This document shows, piece after piece, positions 24,952 to 33,578 of a DNA stretch of 64,000 bases. Position 1 is the first letter of the stretch; each line of letters starts with the position of its first letter. A program made the position numbers and the translations under genes. The notes below the pieces were generated by a model. It was not told where the DNA came from. It made no database searches and worked only from the letters and a program-made list of their open reading frames with translations. Origin of the DNA: Nocardia terpenica (GTDB lineage Bacteria > Actinomycetota > Actinomycetes > Mycobacteriales > Mycobacteriaceae); NCBI RefSeq assembly GCF_013186535.1, contig NZ_JABMCZ010000003.1:1364001-1428000 (forward strand), in the 5' to 3' direction.

Positions 24952-27900
24952 ATGCGATCGGATAGCGCGGTGCGACTCGTGCGCCGCAGCGAGACGGCCC
25001 CCCGCCCGCGGGAGTGGGGCGCCGACGTCCGAACGCTGTTCGCCGGAGGTGCCGAAGGCGTTCCCGGCCAAAAGCATGCCGGGAACACGGTGGGGGAGCA
25101 TGCCGGGAATGAGGTAGGGGAGCGTGGCGGGAATGAGGTGGGGGAGCACGCCGGAAACAAGGTGGGGGAGCACGTCGGGAGCAGGGTGGGGGAGCATGCC
25201 GGGAACAAGGTGGGGGAGCACGTCGGGAGCAGGGTGGGGGAGCATGCCGGGAACAAGGTGGGGGAGCACGTCGGGAGCAGGGTGGGGGAGCATGCCGGGA
25301 ACAAGGTGGGGGAGCACGCCGGGAGCAGGGTGGGGGAGCATGCCGAGAACAAGGTGGGGAAGCACGCCAGGAATAGGGTGGGGTGGCGGCCCTGGCAGGT
25401 GCTGGGTGGGCCCGGGACGGGTAAGACCGCGCTGCTGATCGATGTTGCCGTCGATCGCATTGCTGCCGGTGCCGATCCGGAATCGGTGCTGGTGCTCACT
25501 CATTCGAAGGCGGCTGCGCTGCGGGTGCGTGGTGCCGTTACCCGGCAGCTGTCCGCTTCGATCGGCGGCGTGCCCGGCGCCACCCGGGAGCCGCTGGTGC
25601 GCACCGTGCACTCCTACGCCTTCGCGCTGCTGCGCACCCATGCCGCCGCGCACGGTAATCCGCCGCCGCGCCTGTTGACCGGCACCGAGCAGGACGTGGT
25701 GCTGCGCGAGATGCTGCGCGGCGAAGTCGAGGATATCGCCCGCGGCGCCGAGGAATTGTGGCCGCAGCGGCTGCAACCGGGGCTGGGGACGGTCGGATTC
25801 GCCGAGCAATTGCGCGACCTCATGTTGCGCGCCACCGAACGCGGCCTGGGGCCCGAGGATCTGGTGGAATTGGGCCGCCTGCACGACCGCCCGGAATGGG
25901 AGGCGGCGGGGCGCTTCGCCGAACGCTACGAGCAGGCGATGCTGCTGCGCTGGTCGGTCGGCGTCGAGGCGCCGGAGGCGAGCGCCCCGGCCCTGGACGC
26001 GGCGGAACTGGTGGGCGCGGCGCTGGACGCGCTGGCGCTGGATCCGCGATTGCTGGACGGCGAGCGCGACCGCATCCGCTATCTGCTCGTCGACGACGCC
26101 CAGCACCTGGATCCGCTGGCGGCGCAACTGATTCGGGCGATCGGCGGCGGCGCGGCGACGGTGGTGATCGCGGGGGATCCGGATCAGGCGGTATTCACCT
26201 TCCGCGGCGCGGACTCCCGCTTCGCCGCCGACCCCGACGCGCCGCACGAACGACGAATCATCCTGCGCGACAACCACCGTTGCGCCCCCGCCGTGCGCGA
26301 GGCCGTGGCGCGGGTCGCCGCCCGGCTGCCGGGTAGTTTCCCGCATCGCTCGCAGGTCGGTGCGCCGGACGAAAACGACGGCGCGGGTGTGGATTTCGCG
26401 GTCCGGGTGCTGACCACCCCGGCCAAGGAGGCCGCCCTCATCGCCGACCGGCTGCGCCGCGCCCACCTCACCGACGGGGTGCCGTGGTCGCGGATGGCGG
26501 TCGTCGTGCGCTCGGTTCCGCTGTCGCTGGCGCCGCTGCGCCGCGCCCTGCTGGCCGCGGGAGTCCCGGTGCTGCAACCGAAACCGGACGTCCCGCTGGC
26601 CCGCCGCCGCGGCGCGTCCTGGATGCTGCTGACCCTGCGCGCCCTGCTGTCCGGCGAGCGCGGCGGCGCGGAGATCATCGGCTCGACCACCTTCACCGCC
26701 GACGACGCCCTGGACCTGCTCTCCGGGCCGCTCGGCGGCGCGGACCAGATCAGCCTGCGCCGCCTGCGCCGCGGCATCCGCCGCACCCTGCTGGAACGCG
26801 GCCGCGGCTCCGCCGAGACCGACCCGCGAGACGGCGGGGATACTCCGACCGACGCGGATCGGCACGATGAAACAGCGGACCGTCGGGCGCGGCGGTCGAG
26901 CGCGCTCGACGACGAATTCGGCGTCGACACGGTCGATTCCGCGCGTTTCGCCGATCTGGACCGCTCATCGGCGGAGGTGCTGCGGGATCTGATCGCCGGG
27001 GTCGGGGACTTCACGATTCTGGATCGGCTCACCGAGGTGGAGGCCGCGCCGCTGCGGCGGGTACTGAAGGCGATCGGCCGGGCGCGGCGGGCGCGCACGC
27101 GCGGGGCCGGGCTCGAGGACGTGCTGTGGGCGCTGTGGACCGCGTCGCGCCTGGAGAAGCGGTGGGTCGGGCAGTCCGAGCGCGGCGGCGCGGTCGGGAT
27201 GCAGGCCGACCGCGATCTCGATGCCGCGGTGGGACTGTTCGACGCGGCCGCGGCCTACGTCGACCGGCTGCCGCGCGCCACGGTCGAGGGCTTCGTGGAA
27301 TACCTGGAGCAGCAGGAGATTCCGCAGGATTCCGCCCCGCTCACCGATTCCGGGGATGCCGTGGCGATCGTCAGCGCGCACGCGGCGGCGGGCCGGGAGT
27401 GGGACGTGGTCGCCATCGCCGGTGTGCAGGAAGGGATCTGGCCGAATCTGCGCCCGCGCGGCACCCTGCTGGGCGTCGAGGATCTGGTGGATCTCATGGC
27501 GGGCGTGGCCGATCCGGGCGAACAGGTGAGCCGCGCCGCGCCCATCCTCGCCGAGGAACGCCGCCTGCTGCTGCTCGCGTGCAGCCGTGCCCGGCGCAGC
27601 CTGCTGGTGACCGCCGTCGAATCCGTCAGCGGCGACCGGGATCTGGTGCCGTCCCGCTTCCTCGCCGAACTCGACCCGACGGCCGAACCCGGTGAGCCGG
27701 GCCGCATTCCACCCCCGATCGACCCGGGGCGGGCGCTGGTCATGCAGGCGCTCATCGCCGAATTACGCGGTGTCGCATGCGATCCCGAGGACGTCCCGGT
27801 GCGCCGAGAGCGCGCGGCCCGGCAGCTGGCCCGGCTGGCCCGCGCGGGCGTGCGCGGCGCGCATCCCGACGACTGGTACGGCACCGCCGCGCCGAGTTCG

Positions 27901-28737
27901 CAACTGCCGCTGTGGGGCGACGAGGAGGGCCCGGTCGCGCTGTCCCCGTCCACGGTGGAGCTGCTGAAGACCTGCCCGCTGCGCTGGGCGCTGGAGCGCC
28001 ACGGCGGCAGCGACGGCGACAACCCGCATGCGGTGAAGGGCAATCTGGTGCACACCCTGGTGCAGGCGCTGGCGGGCCAGGTGACCGAGGCCCAGGTGAA
28101 GGCGGCGCTGGTGCGGGCGTGGAAGGCGATCGATCCGGCCTCCGGCGACACCGGCCCGCAGAGCTGGCATTCGCGGCAGGAACTGCGCCGCACCGAATCC
28201 ATGCTCGACACCTTCCTGGCCTGGCTGCGCAACACCCGCGACGAGCTCACCCAGATGGGCGTGGAGGTCCCCGTCGACTGCGTCCTGCCCGCCCGCGACC
28301 CCGACGAATACCCGGTCCGCATCCGGGGTCGGGTCGACCGGGTCGAGCGAGACGCCCTGGGCCGCTTCGTGATCGTCGACGTGAAGACCGGCAAGACCCC
28401 GATCTCCAAACAGGCCGCCCAGGACCACGCCCAACTGGCGACCTACCAGGTCGCCGCCGCAGCGGGCGCCCTCGACGACGACTCCCCAGCCGCCACCCCC
28501 GGCGGCGCCCGCCTCATCTACGTGGCCAAACCCAACACCCGCGAAGGAGCCACCCAACGCCTCCAACCTCCTTTGGACCCCGAAGCCCTCACCGAATGGC
28601 GCACCACCATCCACACCGCCGCCACCTCCACCCGCGGCCCCAGCTACCTGGCCATGCGCAACGACGGCTGCCGCCACTGCCCGGTCTCCACCAGCTGCCC
28701 CGTCCAAGACACCGGCCGCCAGGTAACCGACGAATGA
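24952..28737 (+). CDS. adnA: AdnA, helicase-nuclease subunit of the AdnAB double-strand-break resection complex
   Basis: A 1261-residue SF1A helicase-nuclease (M. tuberculosis AdnA, Rv3202c, is about 1055). Walker A GGPGTGKT is at residues 152-159; later motifs include YLLVDDAQHLDP (DEAQ box), VIAGDPDQAVFTFRGAD and VSAHAAAGREWDVVAIAGV. The C-terminus is a RecB-family nuclease with FVIVDVKTGK and iron-sulfur cysteines in LLKTCPLRW and CRHCPVSTSC. ATG 24952 used; GTG 24949 is in frame. Residues about 37-146 are read from a hairpin repeat and its 24-nt array, placing an octapeptide repeat (GEHAGNKV/GEHVGSRV) a few residues before Walker A. Acts with AdnB, encoded downstream. Confidence 0.93.
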   Translation: MRSDSAVRLVRRSETAPRPREWGADVRTLFAGGAEGVPGQKHAGNTVGEHAGNEVGERGGNEVGEHAGNKVGEHVGSRVGEHAGNKVGEHVGSRVGEHAGNKVGEHVGSRVGEHAGNKVGEHAGSRVGEHAENKVGKHARNRVGWRPWQVLGGPGTGKTALLIDVAVDRIAAGADPESVLVLTHSKAAALRVRGAVTRQLSASIGGVPGATREPLVRTVHSYAFALLRTHAAAHGNPPPRLLTGTEQDVVLREMLRGEVEDIARGAEELWPQRLQPGLGTVGFAEQLRDLMLRATERGLGPEDLVELGRLHDRPEWEAAGRFAERYEQAMLLRWSVGVEAPEASAPALDAAELVGAALDALALDPRLLDGERDRIRYLLVDDAQHLDPLAAQLIRAIGGGAATVVIAGDPDQAVFTFRGADSRFAADPDAPHERRIILRDNHRCAPAVREAVARVAARLPGSFPHRSQVGAPDENDGAGVDFAVRVLTTPAKEAALIADRLRRAHLTDGVPWSRMAVVVRSVPLSLAPLRRALLAAGVPVLQPKPDVPLARRRGASWMLLTLRALLSGERGGAEIIGSTTFTADDALDLLSGPLGGADQISLRRLRRGIRRTLLERGRGSAETDPRDGGDTPTDADRHDETADRRARRSSALDDEFGVDTVDSARFADLDRSSAEVLRDLIAGVGDFTILDRLTEVEAAPLRRVLKAIGRARRARTRGAGLEDVLWALWTASRLEKRWVGQSERGGAVGMQADRDLDAAVGLFDAAAAYVDRLPRATVEGFVEYLEQQEIPQDSAPLTDSGDAVAIVSAHAAAGREWDVVAIAGVQEGIWPNLRPRGTLLGVEDLVDLMAGVADPGEQVSRAAPILAEERRLLLLACSRARRSLLVTAVESVSGDRDLVPSRFLAELDPTAEPGEPGRIPPPIDPGRALVMQALIAELRGVACDPEDVPVRRERAARQLARLARAGVRGAHPDDWYGTAAPSSQLPLWGDEEGPVALSPSTVELLKTCPLRWALERHGGSDGDNPHAVKGNLVHTLVQALAGQVTEAQVKAALVRAWKAIDPASGDTGPQSWHSRQELRRTESMLDTFLAWLRNTRDELTQMGVEVPVDCVLPARDPDEYPVRIRGRVDRVERDALGRFVIVDVKTGKTPISKQAAQDHAQLATYQVAAAAGALDDDSPAATPGGARLIYVAKPNTREGATQRLQPPLDPEALTEWRTTIHTAATSTRGPSYLAMRNDGCRHCPVSTSCPVQDTGRQVTDE
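25060..25086 (+). repeat. Palindromic element copy 5 (GTTCCCGGC stem), inside adnA
   Basis: Stem GTTCCCGGC/GCCGGGAAC, loop CAAAAGCAT. Read in frame as VPGQKHAGN, the same QKHAG core that copy 2b gives in the NRPS. Its right arm starts the 24-nt array. Confidence 0.93.
25078..25389 (+). repeat. In-frame tandem array in adnA, 13 units of 24 nt
   Basis: Thirteen units, each starting with a version of the right stem arm (GCCGGGAAC) and ending GGTGGGGGAGCAY. A higher-order 48-nt unit (GCCGGGAAC... then GTCGGGAGC...) is repeated three to four times in the middle. The 24-nt period equals eight codons, so any change in copy number keeps adnA in frame. The peptide is rich in Gly, His, Glu, Asn and Val. 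Confidence 0.95.
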
Positions 28738-28921
28738 CCGGGAACAACGGACAAGCCACCCGCCCCGACGGGCGACCCCTCACTCGAACTCACCTGTGCC
28801 GCAGTTCGTTTGAACAAACGACCGGCCACAACAAGCGAGTCGCCGGATACCCATGGCTCCTCGCGCCCCCGCCGAGCATCCGCGCCAAAATAGTCTCCCC
28901 GGCAGATCGCGTCGACATGTT

Positions 28922-28963
28922 CCTCATGCCCCCGCCGAGCGTTAGCGAGGTGGGGGCATGAGG
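28922..28963 (+). promoter_or_regulatory. Hairpin covering the ribosome site and start codon of adnB
   Basis: CCTCATGCCCCC at 28922-28933 and GGGGGCATGAGG at 28952-28963 form a perfect 12-bp inverted repeat; the inner GAGCG-TTA region extends it. The right arm contains the G-rich ribosome site and ATG 28958 of adnB. The 220-nt adnA-adnB gap holds nothing else I recognise. It could limit adnB translation or be a separate intergenic repeat family. Confidence 0.65.
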
Positions 28964-31900
28964 ATCTCGCCGGGGGAGTTGGCCGAGGCGCTCGGGATGC
29001 CGCCGCCTACGGAGGAGCAGGCTGCCGTGATTGCCGCGCCGCCGGGGCCCACGTTGGTCGTGGCGGGGGCGGGGGCGGGGAAGACCGAGACGATGGCGGC
29101 TCGGGTGGTGTGGATGGTGGCCAATGGGCTGGTTGCTCCCGATGCGGTGCTGGGGCTGACATTCACTCGAAAAGCCGCGCAGCAGTTGACCACCCGCATT
29201 CGGACCCGGCTGGCGCGGCTGGCGGGGGCGGCACTGCTGCGGGAGCTGGATCCGAGCGGTCGGTTGCGGGCGCGGTTGACCGCCGCCGAGCCGGAGATCA
29301 GTACCTATCACTCGTACGCGGGTCGGCTGCTGTCCGAGCACGGCCTGTTGCTGCCGGTGGAACCGAACGCGACGCTGCTCACCGAGACCCAGCTGTGGCA
29401 GCTCGCGCATCGGGTGGTCACCGGGTGGGACGGCGACCTGGATACCGACCGGACACCGGTGTCGGTGACCGAGGCGGTGCTGGCCCTGTCCGGCCAACTC
29501 GCCGAACACCTGGTGGAACCCGAGCAACTGGCCGAGGCGCACACCGAGCTGGAGAAGCTGATCCTCACCCTGCCCAAGGGCCCCCGCCAGCGCGGTGGCC
29601 CCAGCCGGGAACTGCTCGGCCTGCTGGCCGTGCAGCACGAGCGGGTGGCCCTGCTCCCGCTGGTCCAGCGCCTGGCCGAGGAACTGCGCCGCCGCGGCGC
29701 CCTCGACTTCGGCGCCCAGATGTCGCTGGCCGCCCGCCTCGCCGCCGAACACCCCGAGGTCGGCGCCGCCGAACGCGACCGCTTCCGCCTGGTCCTGCTC
29801 GACGAATACCAGGACACCGGCCACGCCCAGCGCATCCTGCTGGCCGCCCTCTTCGGCGACCTGGACAGCGCCCGAGGTACCGCGCCGCCGGGAGCAGCAG
29901 AGCAGCACCCGGACTCCGGTCGCTGGCCCGACCCCGACCGGTCTCGCTTGGCGGTCACCGCGGTCGGTGACCCGATGCAGTCCATCTACGGCTGGCGCGG
30001 CGCATCGGCCGCGAACCTGCCCCGATTCGCCACCGACTTCCCCAGTGCCCCAGGCGTTCCCGCGCCGATCCTGCCGCTGCTGACCAGCTGGCGCAATCCG
30101 CCGGAGGCACTCGATCTGGCCAATCTGGTGGCGGAACCCTTGCGGCACACCGAGAGTGGGGTGTCGGTGGACGCGTTGCGCCCGCGCCCCGATGCCACGG
30201 CGGGCACGGTGGCCCTGGCGCTGCTGGAAACCGTTGCCGCGGAACGCGAATGGGTGGCCGAGCGGATCGCCGCCGAATGGGAGGCGCACGCCGACGCGGG
30301 TGCGCCACCGCCCACCTCGGCGGTTCTGGTGCGCCGCAATGCCGATGCGGCCCCGCTCGCGGAGGCGTTGCGCGAGCGCGGATTACCGGTGGAGATCGTC
30401 GGGCTGGGCGGGCTGCTGGCGACGGCGGAGGTGGCCGATGTGGTCGCCACGCTGCGGCTGATCGCCGACCCGGCGGCCGGGAGCGCGGCCATGCGGATCC
30501 TCACCGGCGCGCGCTGGCGCCTCGGCATCAGCGACCTCGCCGCGCTGGCGCGCCGGGCCCGGGACCTGTCCATCACCCCGCCGCCCGACGAGTCCGCCGC
30601 CATTACCGACACCGCGGGTCTCGCGGCCGCGCTGCGGGCGGTCGCGCCCGAACCGGCCGAGCGCGCCGGGCTCGCGGACGCCATCGCCGATCCCGGTGCG
30701 GCCGAACAGTATTCGCCAGCCGGATACCAGCGCATCGTGACCCTGAGCCGTGAGCTGTCGGCGCTGCGCGAGCGCGCGGGCCAGTCGCTGCCAGAGCTGG
30801 TCGCCGACGTGGAACGGACCATCGGCGTCGGCGTGGAGACCCAGGCCCGGCGCGCGTCGGCCGGGGGCGGCGCGGGCCGCGAACATCTCGACGCCTTCGC
30901 CGAGGTGGTCGCCGGGTACGCGAGCGATCACCGCGCCTCGCTGCCCGGCCTGCTGGCCTTCCTTGCCGCGGCCGAGGAGGTCGAGAACGGTTTGGAGCCG
31001 GGCGAGGTCGAGGTCGCCCGCGACCGCGTGCAGGTGCTGACCGTGCATGCCGCCAAGGGCCTGGAATGGGAGGTGGTGGCGGTTCCGCACGTGGTGCGCG
31101 GGGTGTTCCCGTCCGGCACCGCCGCCGGTACCTGGCTCGGCGCCCTTGCCGAACTGCCGACCGCCCTGCGCGGCGACCGGCAGCGCGAGGACGCCCCCGA
31201 CGGCGTCCCGGTCCTGGACCTGGCCGACCTCTACGACCGCTCCGACCTGGAGCAGGCGATCAAGGCGCACAAGGACGCCCTCAACCGCCGCCGCCTGGAC
31301 GAGGAGCGCCGCCTGTTCTACGTCGCGCTCACCAGAACCGAACGCGCCCTGTTCGTTTCGGCCCACCACTGGGCCGAGACCGGCGCCGCCCCGAAGGGCC
31401 CCTCCGATTTCCTGCTGGACCTGAAGCACGCCACCGAACATCCGGATTCGGCCCTCCCCACCGCCATTCGCATCGACGACTGGGCCGATCCGCCGTCCAC
31501 CGACGACGTCAACCCCTTCACCGACAACCCCGCCAGCGCCGAATGGCCCCGCGACCCGCTCGGCAAGCGCCGCGACGCCGTCCAGCAGGGCGCCGCGCTG
31601 GTCCGCGACGCCCTGCGCGAAAGCCCCGACGGCGCAACCACATTCGCTCCCGAGCCGGACGGTGCCGAACCCGCCGGGCAGCTCGCCTTGTTCGGCGAAT
31701 CCGAGGTCGACGAGCCGGACTCCCCTCCAGAGGACATTCCCGAGCCCGAGGACGACGATCCCGAGGGTTGGGCCGAGGATGTGGACGCCCTGCTCGCCGA
31801 GCACTTCGCCGCGACCGACGGCATCCGGGAAGTCGAACTGCCCGAACAACTTCCGGCCACCGCGCTGGTGGAGCTGCGCGCCGATCCGGCGAAACTCGCC

Positions 31901-32476
31901 GCGCGGCTGCGCCGTCCGCTGCCGTATCCGCCGAGTCCGTTCGCGCGCCGGGGCACCGCCTTCCACGCCTGGGTGCAGCGCTGGTTCGGCGCGACCCGCC
32001 TGCTGGATCTGGACGAGCTGCCCGGCGCCGCCGACAGCGGGGCCGACGATGCCGAACTGGTCCGGATGCAGGAGGCGTTCCTGTCCTCGCCGTGGGCCGA
32101 CCGCAATCCCGTCGAGGTCGAGGTCGCCTTCGAAACCTCCCTGGCGGGCACCCTGATTCGGGGCCGCATGGACGCGGTGTTCACCGAACCCGACGGCCGC
32201 TGGCTGGTGCTGGACTGGAAGACCGGCGCGGAACCGACTCGCGCGGAAGAGGAATCGGTCGCCATGCAGCTGGCCGTCTACCGCCTGGCGTGGGCCCGCC
32301 TCATGTCCGCCCGCACCGGCGCCCCCGAATCCGACATGCTCGCCCGCACCTCCGCCGCCTTCCACTACATCCGCACCGGCCGCACCATCTCCCCCCCAAC
32401 CCTCCCCGGCCTCGAGGAACTGGAAACCCTGCTCCGCACCGCAGGCAACCCCTGGACCTCCCAGCCCGACGACTGA
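28958..32476 (+). CDS. adnB: AdnB, motor-nuclease subunit of AdnAB
   Basis: A 1172-residue UvrD/RecB-type protein, like Rv3201c. Walker A VVAGAGAGKTETMA near residues 30-43; VLLDEYQDTGHAQ (motif II), AVGDPMQSIYGWRGA (motif III), VLTVHAAKGLEWEVVAVPHV (motif V) and ERRLFYVALTRTERAL (motif VI). An acidic linker (DEPDSPPEDIPEPEDDD) leads to the C-terminal nuclease with RWLVLDWKTGAEP and the downstream QLAVYRLAW. Partner of AdnA in ATP-driven end resection. The start codon lies in a strong hairpin. Palindromic copy 6 begins 8 nt after the stop. Confidence 0.93.
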   Translation: MRISPGELAEALGMPPPTEEQAAVIAAPPGPTLVVAGAGAGKTETMAARVVWMVANGLVAPDAVLGLTFTRKAAQQLTTRIRTRLARLAGAALLRELDPSGRLRARLTAAEPEISTYHSYAGRLLSEHGLLLPVEPNATLLTETQLWQLAHRVVTGWDGDLDTDRTPVSVTEAVLALSGQLAEHLVEPEQLAEAHTELEKLILTLPKGPRQRGGPSRELLGLLAVQHERVALLPLVQRLAEELRRRGALDFGAQMSLAARLAAEHPEVGAAERDRFRLVLLDEYQDTGHAQRILLAALFGDLDSARGTAPPGAAEQHPDSGRWPDPDRSRLAVTAVGDPMQSIYGWRGASAANLPRFATDFPSAPGVPAPILPLLTSWRNPPEALDLANLVAEPLRHTESGVSVDALRPRPDATAGTVALALLETVAAEREWVAERIAAEWEAHADAGAPPPTSAVLVRRNADAAPLAEALRERGLPVEIVGLGGLLATAEVADVVATLRLIADPAAGSAAMRILTGARWRLGISDLAALARRARDLSITPPPDESAAITDTAGLAAALRAVAPEPAERAGLADAIADPGAAEQYSPAGYQRIVTLSRELSALRERAGQSLPELVADVERTIGVGVETQARRASAGGGAGREHLDAFAEVVAGYASDHRASLPGLLAFLAAAEEVENGLEPGEVEVARDRVQVLTVHAAKGLEWEVVAVPHVVRGVFPSGTAAGTWLGALAELPTALRGDRQREDAPDGVPVLDLADLYDRSDLEQAIKAHKDALNRRRLDEERRLFYVALTRTERALFVSAHHWAETGAAPKGPSDFLLDLKHATEHPDSALPTAIRIDDWADPPSTDDVNPFTDNPASAEWPRDPLGKRRDAVQQGAALVRDALRESPDGATTFAPEPDGAEPAGQLALFGESEVDEPDSPPEDIPEPEDDDPEGWAEDVDALLAEHFAATDGIREVELPEQLPATALVELRADPAKLAARLRRPLPYPPSPFARRGTAFHAWVQRWFGATRLLDLDELPGAADSGADDAELVRMQEAFLSSPWADRNPVEVEVAFETSLAGTLIRGRMDAVFTEPDGRWLVLDWKTGAEPTRAEEESVAMQLAVYRLAWARLMSARTGAPESDMLARTSAAFHYIRTGRTISPPTLPGLEELETLLRTAGNPWTSQPDD

Positions 32477-32483
32477 CTCACCT

Positions 32484-32510
32484 GATTCCGGCCAAAAGCA
32501 TGCCGGAATC
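32484..32510 (+). repeat. Palindromic element copy 6 (GATTCCGGC stem)
   Basis: Stem GATTCCGGC/GCCGGAATC, loop CAAAAGCAT, 8 nt after the adnB stop codon. Left boundary of the array that runs to copy 7. Confidence 0.9.
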
Positions 32511-33016
32511 CACTATGTCGCGTCGGTCCTCGCATGTCGCGTCGGTCCTCGCATGTCGCGTCGGTCCTCGCATGTCGCGTCGGTCCTCGCGTGTCGCGTC
32601 GGTCCTCGCGTGTCGCGTCGGTCCTCGCGTGTCGCGTCGGTCCTCGCGTGTCGCGTCGGTCCTCGCGTGTCGCGTCGGTCCTCGCGTGTCGCGTCGGTCC
32701 TCGCGTGTCGCGTCGGTCCTCGCGTGTCGCGTCGGTCCTCGCGTGCCGTGCCGGTCCTCGCATGTCGCGTCAGTTCCGGCGTGCGCCTGCGAGTTCCGGC
32801 GTGCGCCTGCGAGTCCCGGCGTGCGCCCGCGAGTCCCGGCGTGCGCCCGCGAGTCCCGGCGTGCGCCCGCCAGTCCCGGCGTGCGCCCGCCAGTCCCGGC
32901 ATGCGCCTGTCAGTTCCGGCGCGCCGCCCGCCAGTTCCGGCATGCGCCTGTCGGTTTCGGCATGCGCCCTTTGTTCCCGGCATGCCGCCCCTCTGGTCCC
33001 GGCACGTCGTCCCTCT
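32511..33016. repeat. Tandem arrays between palindromic copies 6 and 7
   Basis: From about 32513 to 32768 there are about 13 copies of a 19-nt unit (TCGCGTCGGTCCTCGCATG or ...GCGTG). From about 32769 to 33016 the unit changes to about 20 nt around GTTCCGGCGTGCGCC or GTCCCGGCGTGCGCC and becomes more like the left arm of copy 7 (GGTCCCGGCATGC) as it approaches it. The locus fills the space between the convergent adnB and DoxX-like genes. Long ORFs here on both strands are artefacts of the repeat. Confidence 0.93.
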
Positions 33017-33043
33017 GGTCCCGGCATGCTTTTGGCCGGGACC
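33017..33043 (-). repeat. Palindromic element copy 7 (GGTCCCGGC stem)
   Basis: Stem GGTCCCGGC/GCCGGGACC, loop ATGCTTTTG (family loop reversed). Its last base is the last base of the DoxX-like gene's stop codon (33043-33045, reverse strand). Right boundary of the array opened by copy 6. Confidence 0.9.
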
Positions 33044-33432
33044 TACCCCGCCCGTCGAACCCGGAGCGACGCGGTGACCAGCGGAATCTGTAGCGGCAGC
33101 CGCAGCACGGAAATCACTCGAATCGCCTTCGACGCCTTCGGGTTTCGCAGGCTGTCGACGGTGAACTGCACATTGGCCGGGAAGACGGCGATGAACAGCA
33201 GGGCGGCGAGCAGGCCGCCGAGGCGGCGGGTGCGGGGGATCGATAGGGCGGCGGCGATGCCGAGTTCCGCGATCCCGGACAGGTGGGTGTAGGTGCGTGC
33301 CCGGCCGGGCAGGGCGCGCGGCACGATCGAATCGAATGGCTTCGGCGCGGCGAAATGCAGCGTGCCGGAGCCGAACAGCAGGGCCGCCAGCAGGTAGGCG
33401 CGTCGGTGCGAGGGTGCCGTCTCGGTGCTCAT
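33043..33432 (-). CDS. DoxX-like small membrane protein
   Basis: A 129-residue protein with three to four hydrophobic helices (RAYLLAALLFGSGTLHF, GIAELGIAAALSI, GGLLAALLFIAVFPANVQF). The LHF...P..FDSIVP.ALPG and FPANVQF patterns fit the DoxX/MauE-like group. Function unknown. ATG 33432; divergent from the ion-channel gene. Its stop codon is joined to palindromic copy 7, so transcription probably ends in that hairpin. Confidence 0.75.
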   Translation of the reverse strand: MSTETAPSHRRAYLLAALLFGSGTLHFAAPKPFDSIVPRALPGRARTYTHLSGIAELGIAAALSIPRTRRLGGLLAALLFIAVFPANVQFTVDSLRNPKASKAIRVISVLRLPLQIPLVTASLRVRRAG

Positions 33433-33578
33433 GGGTGAACGATCTCATTCGTGCGCCGGTCCGTCGAGGCGGGCCGGGCGCAGTGGCGCTGCTCATACCC
33501 GCAGCTCCCGCGCGCGCCGCGCCGCCCGTCCGCCCCGTCGGCCGGTACGCTGCCGTCCTGTGCCGCGGATGAGGACGA

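Noticed and set aside
28738..28957. Small gene between adnA and adnB
   Set aside because: Only short frames without start signals; the region is explained by the start-codon hairpin and spacer.
32534..33292. Long ORFs of SRRSSRVASVLACRVGPR-type repeats as proteins
   Set aside because: They exist in several frames and both strands only because 19- and 20-nt units cycle through frames; no ribosome site or conserved start.
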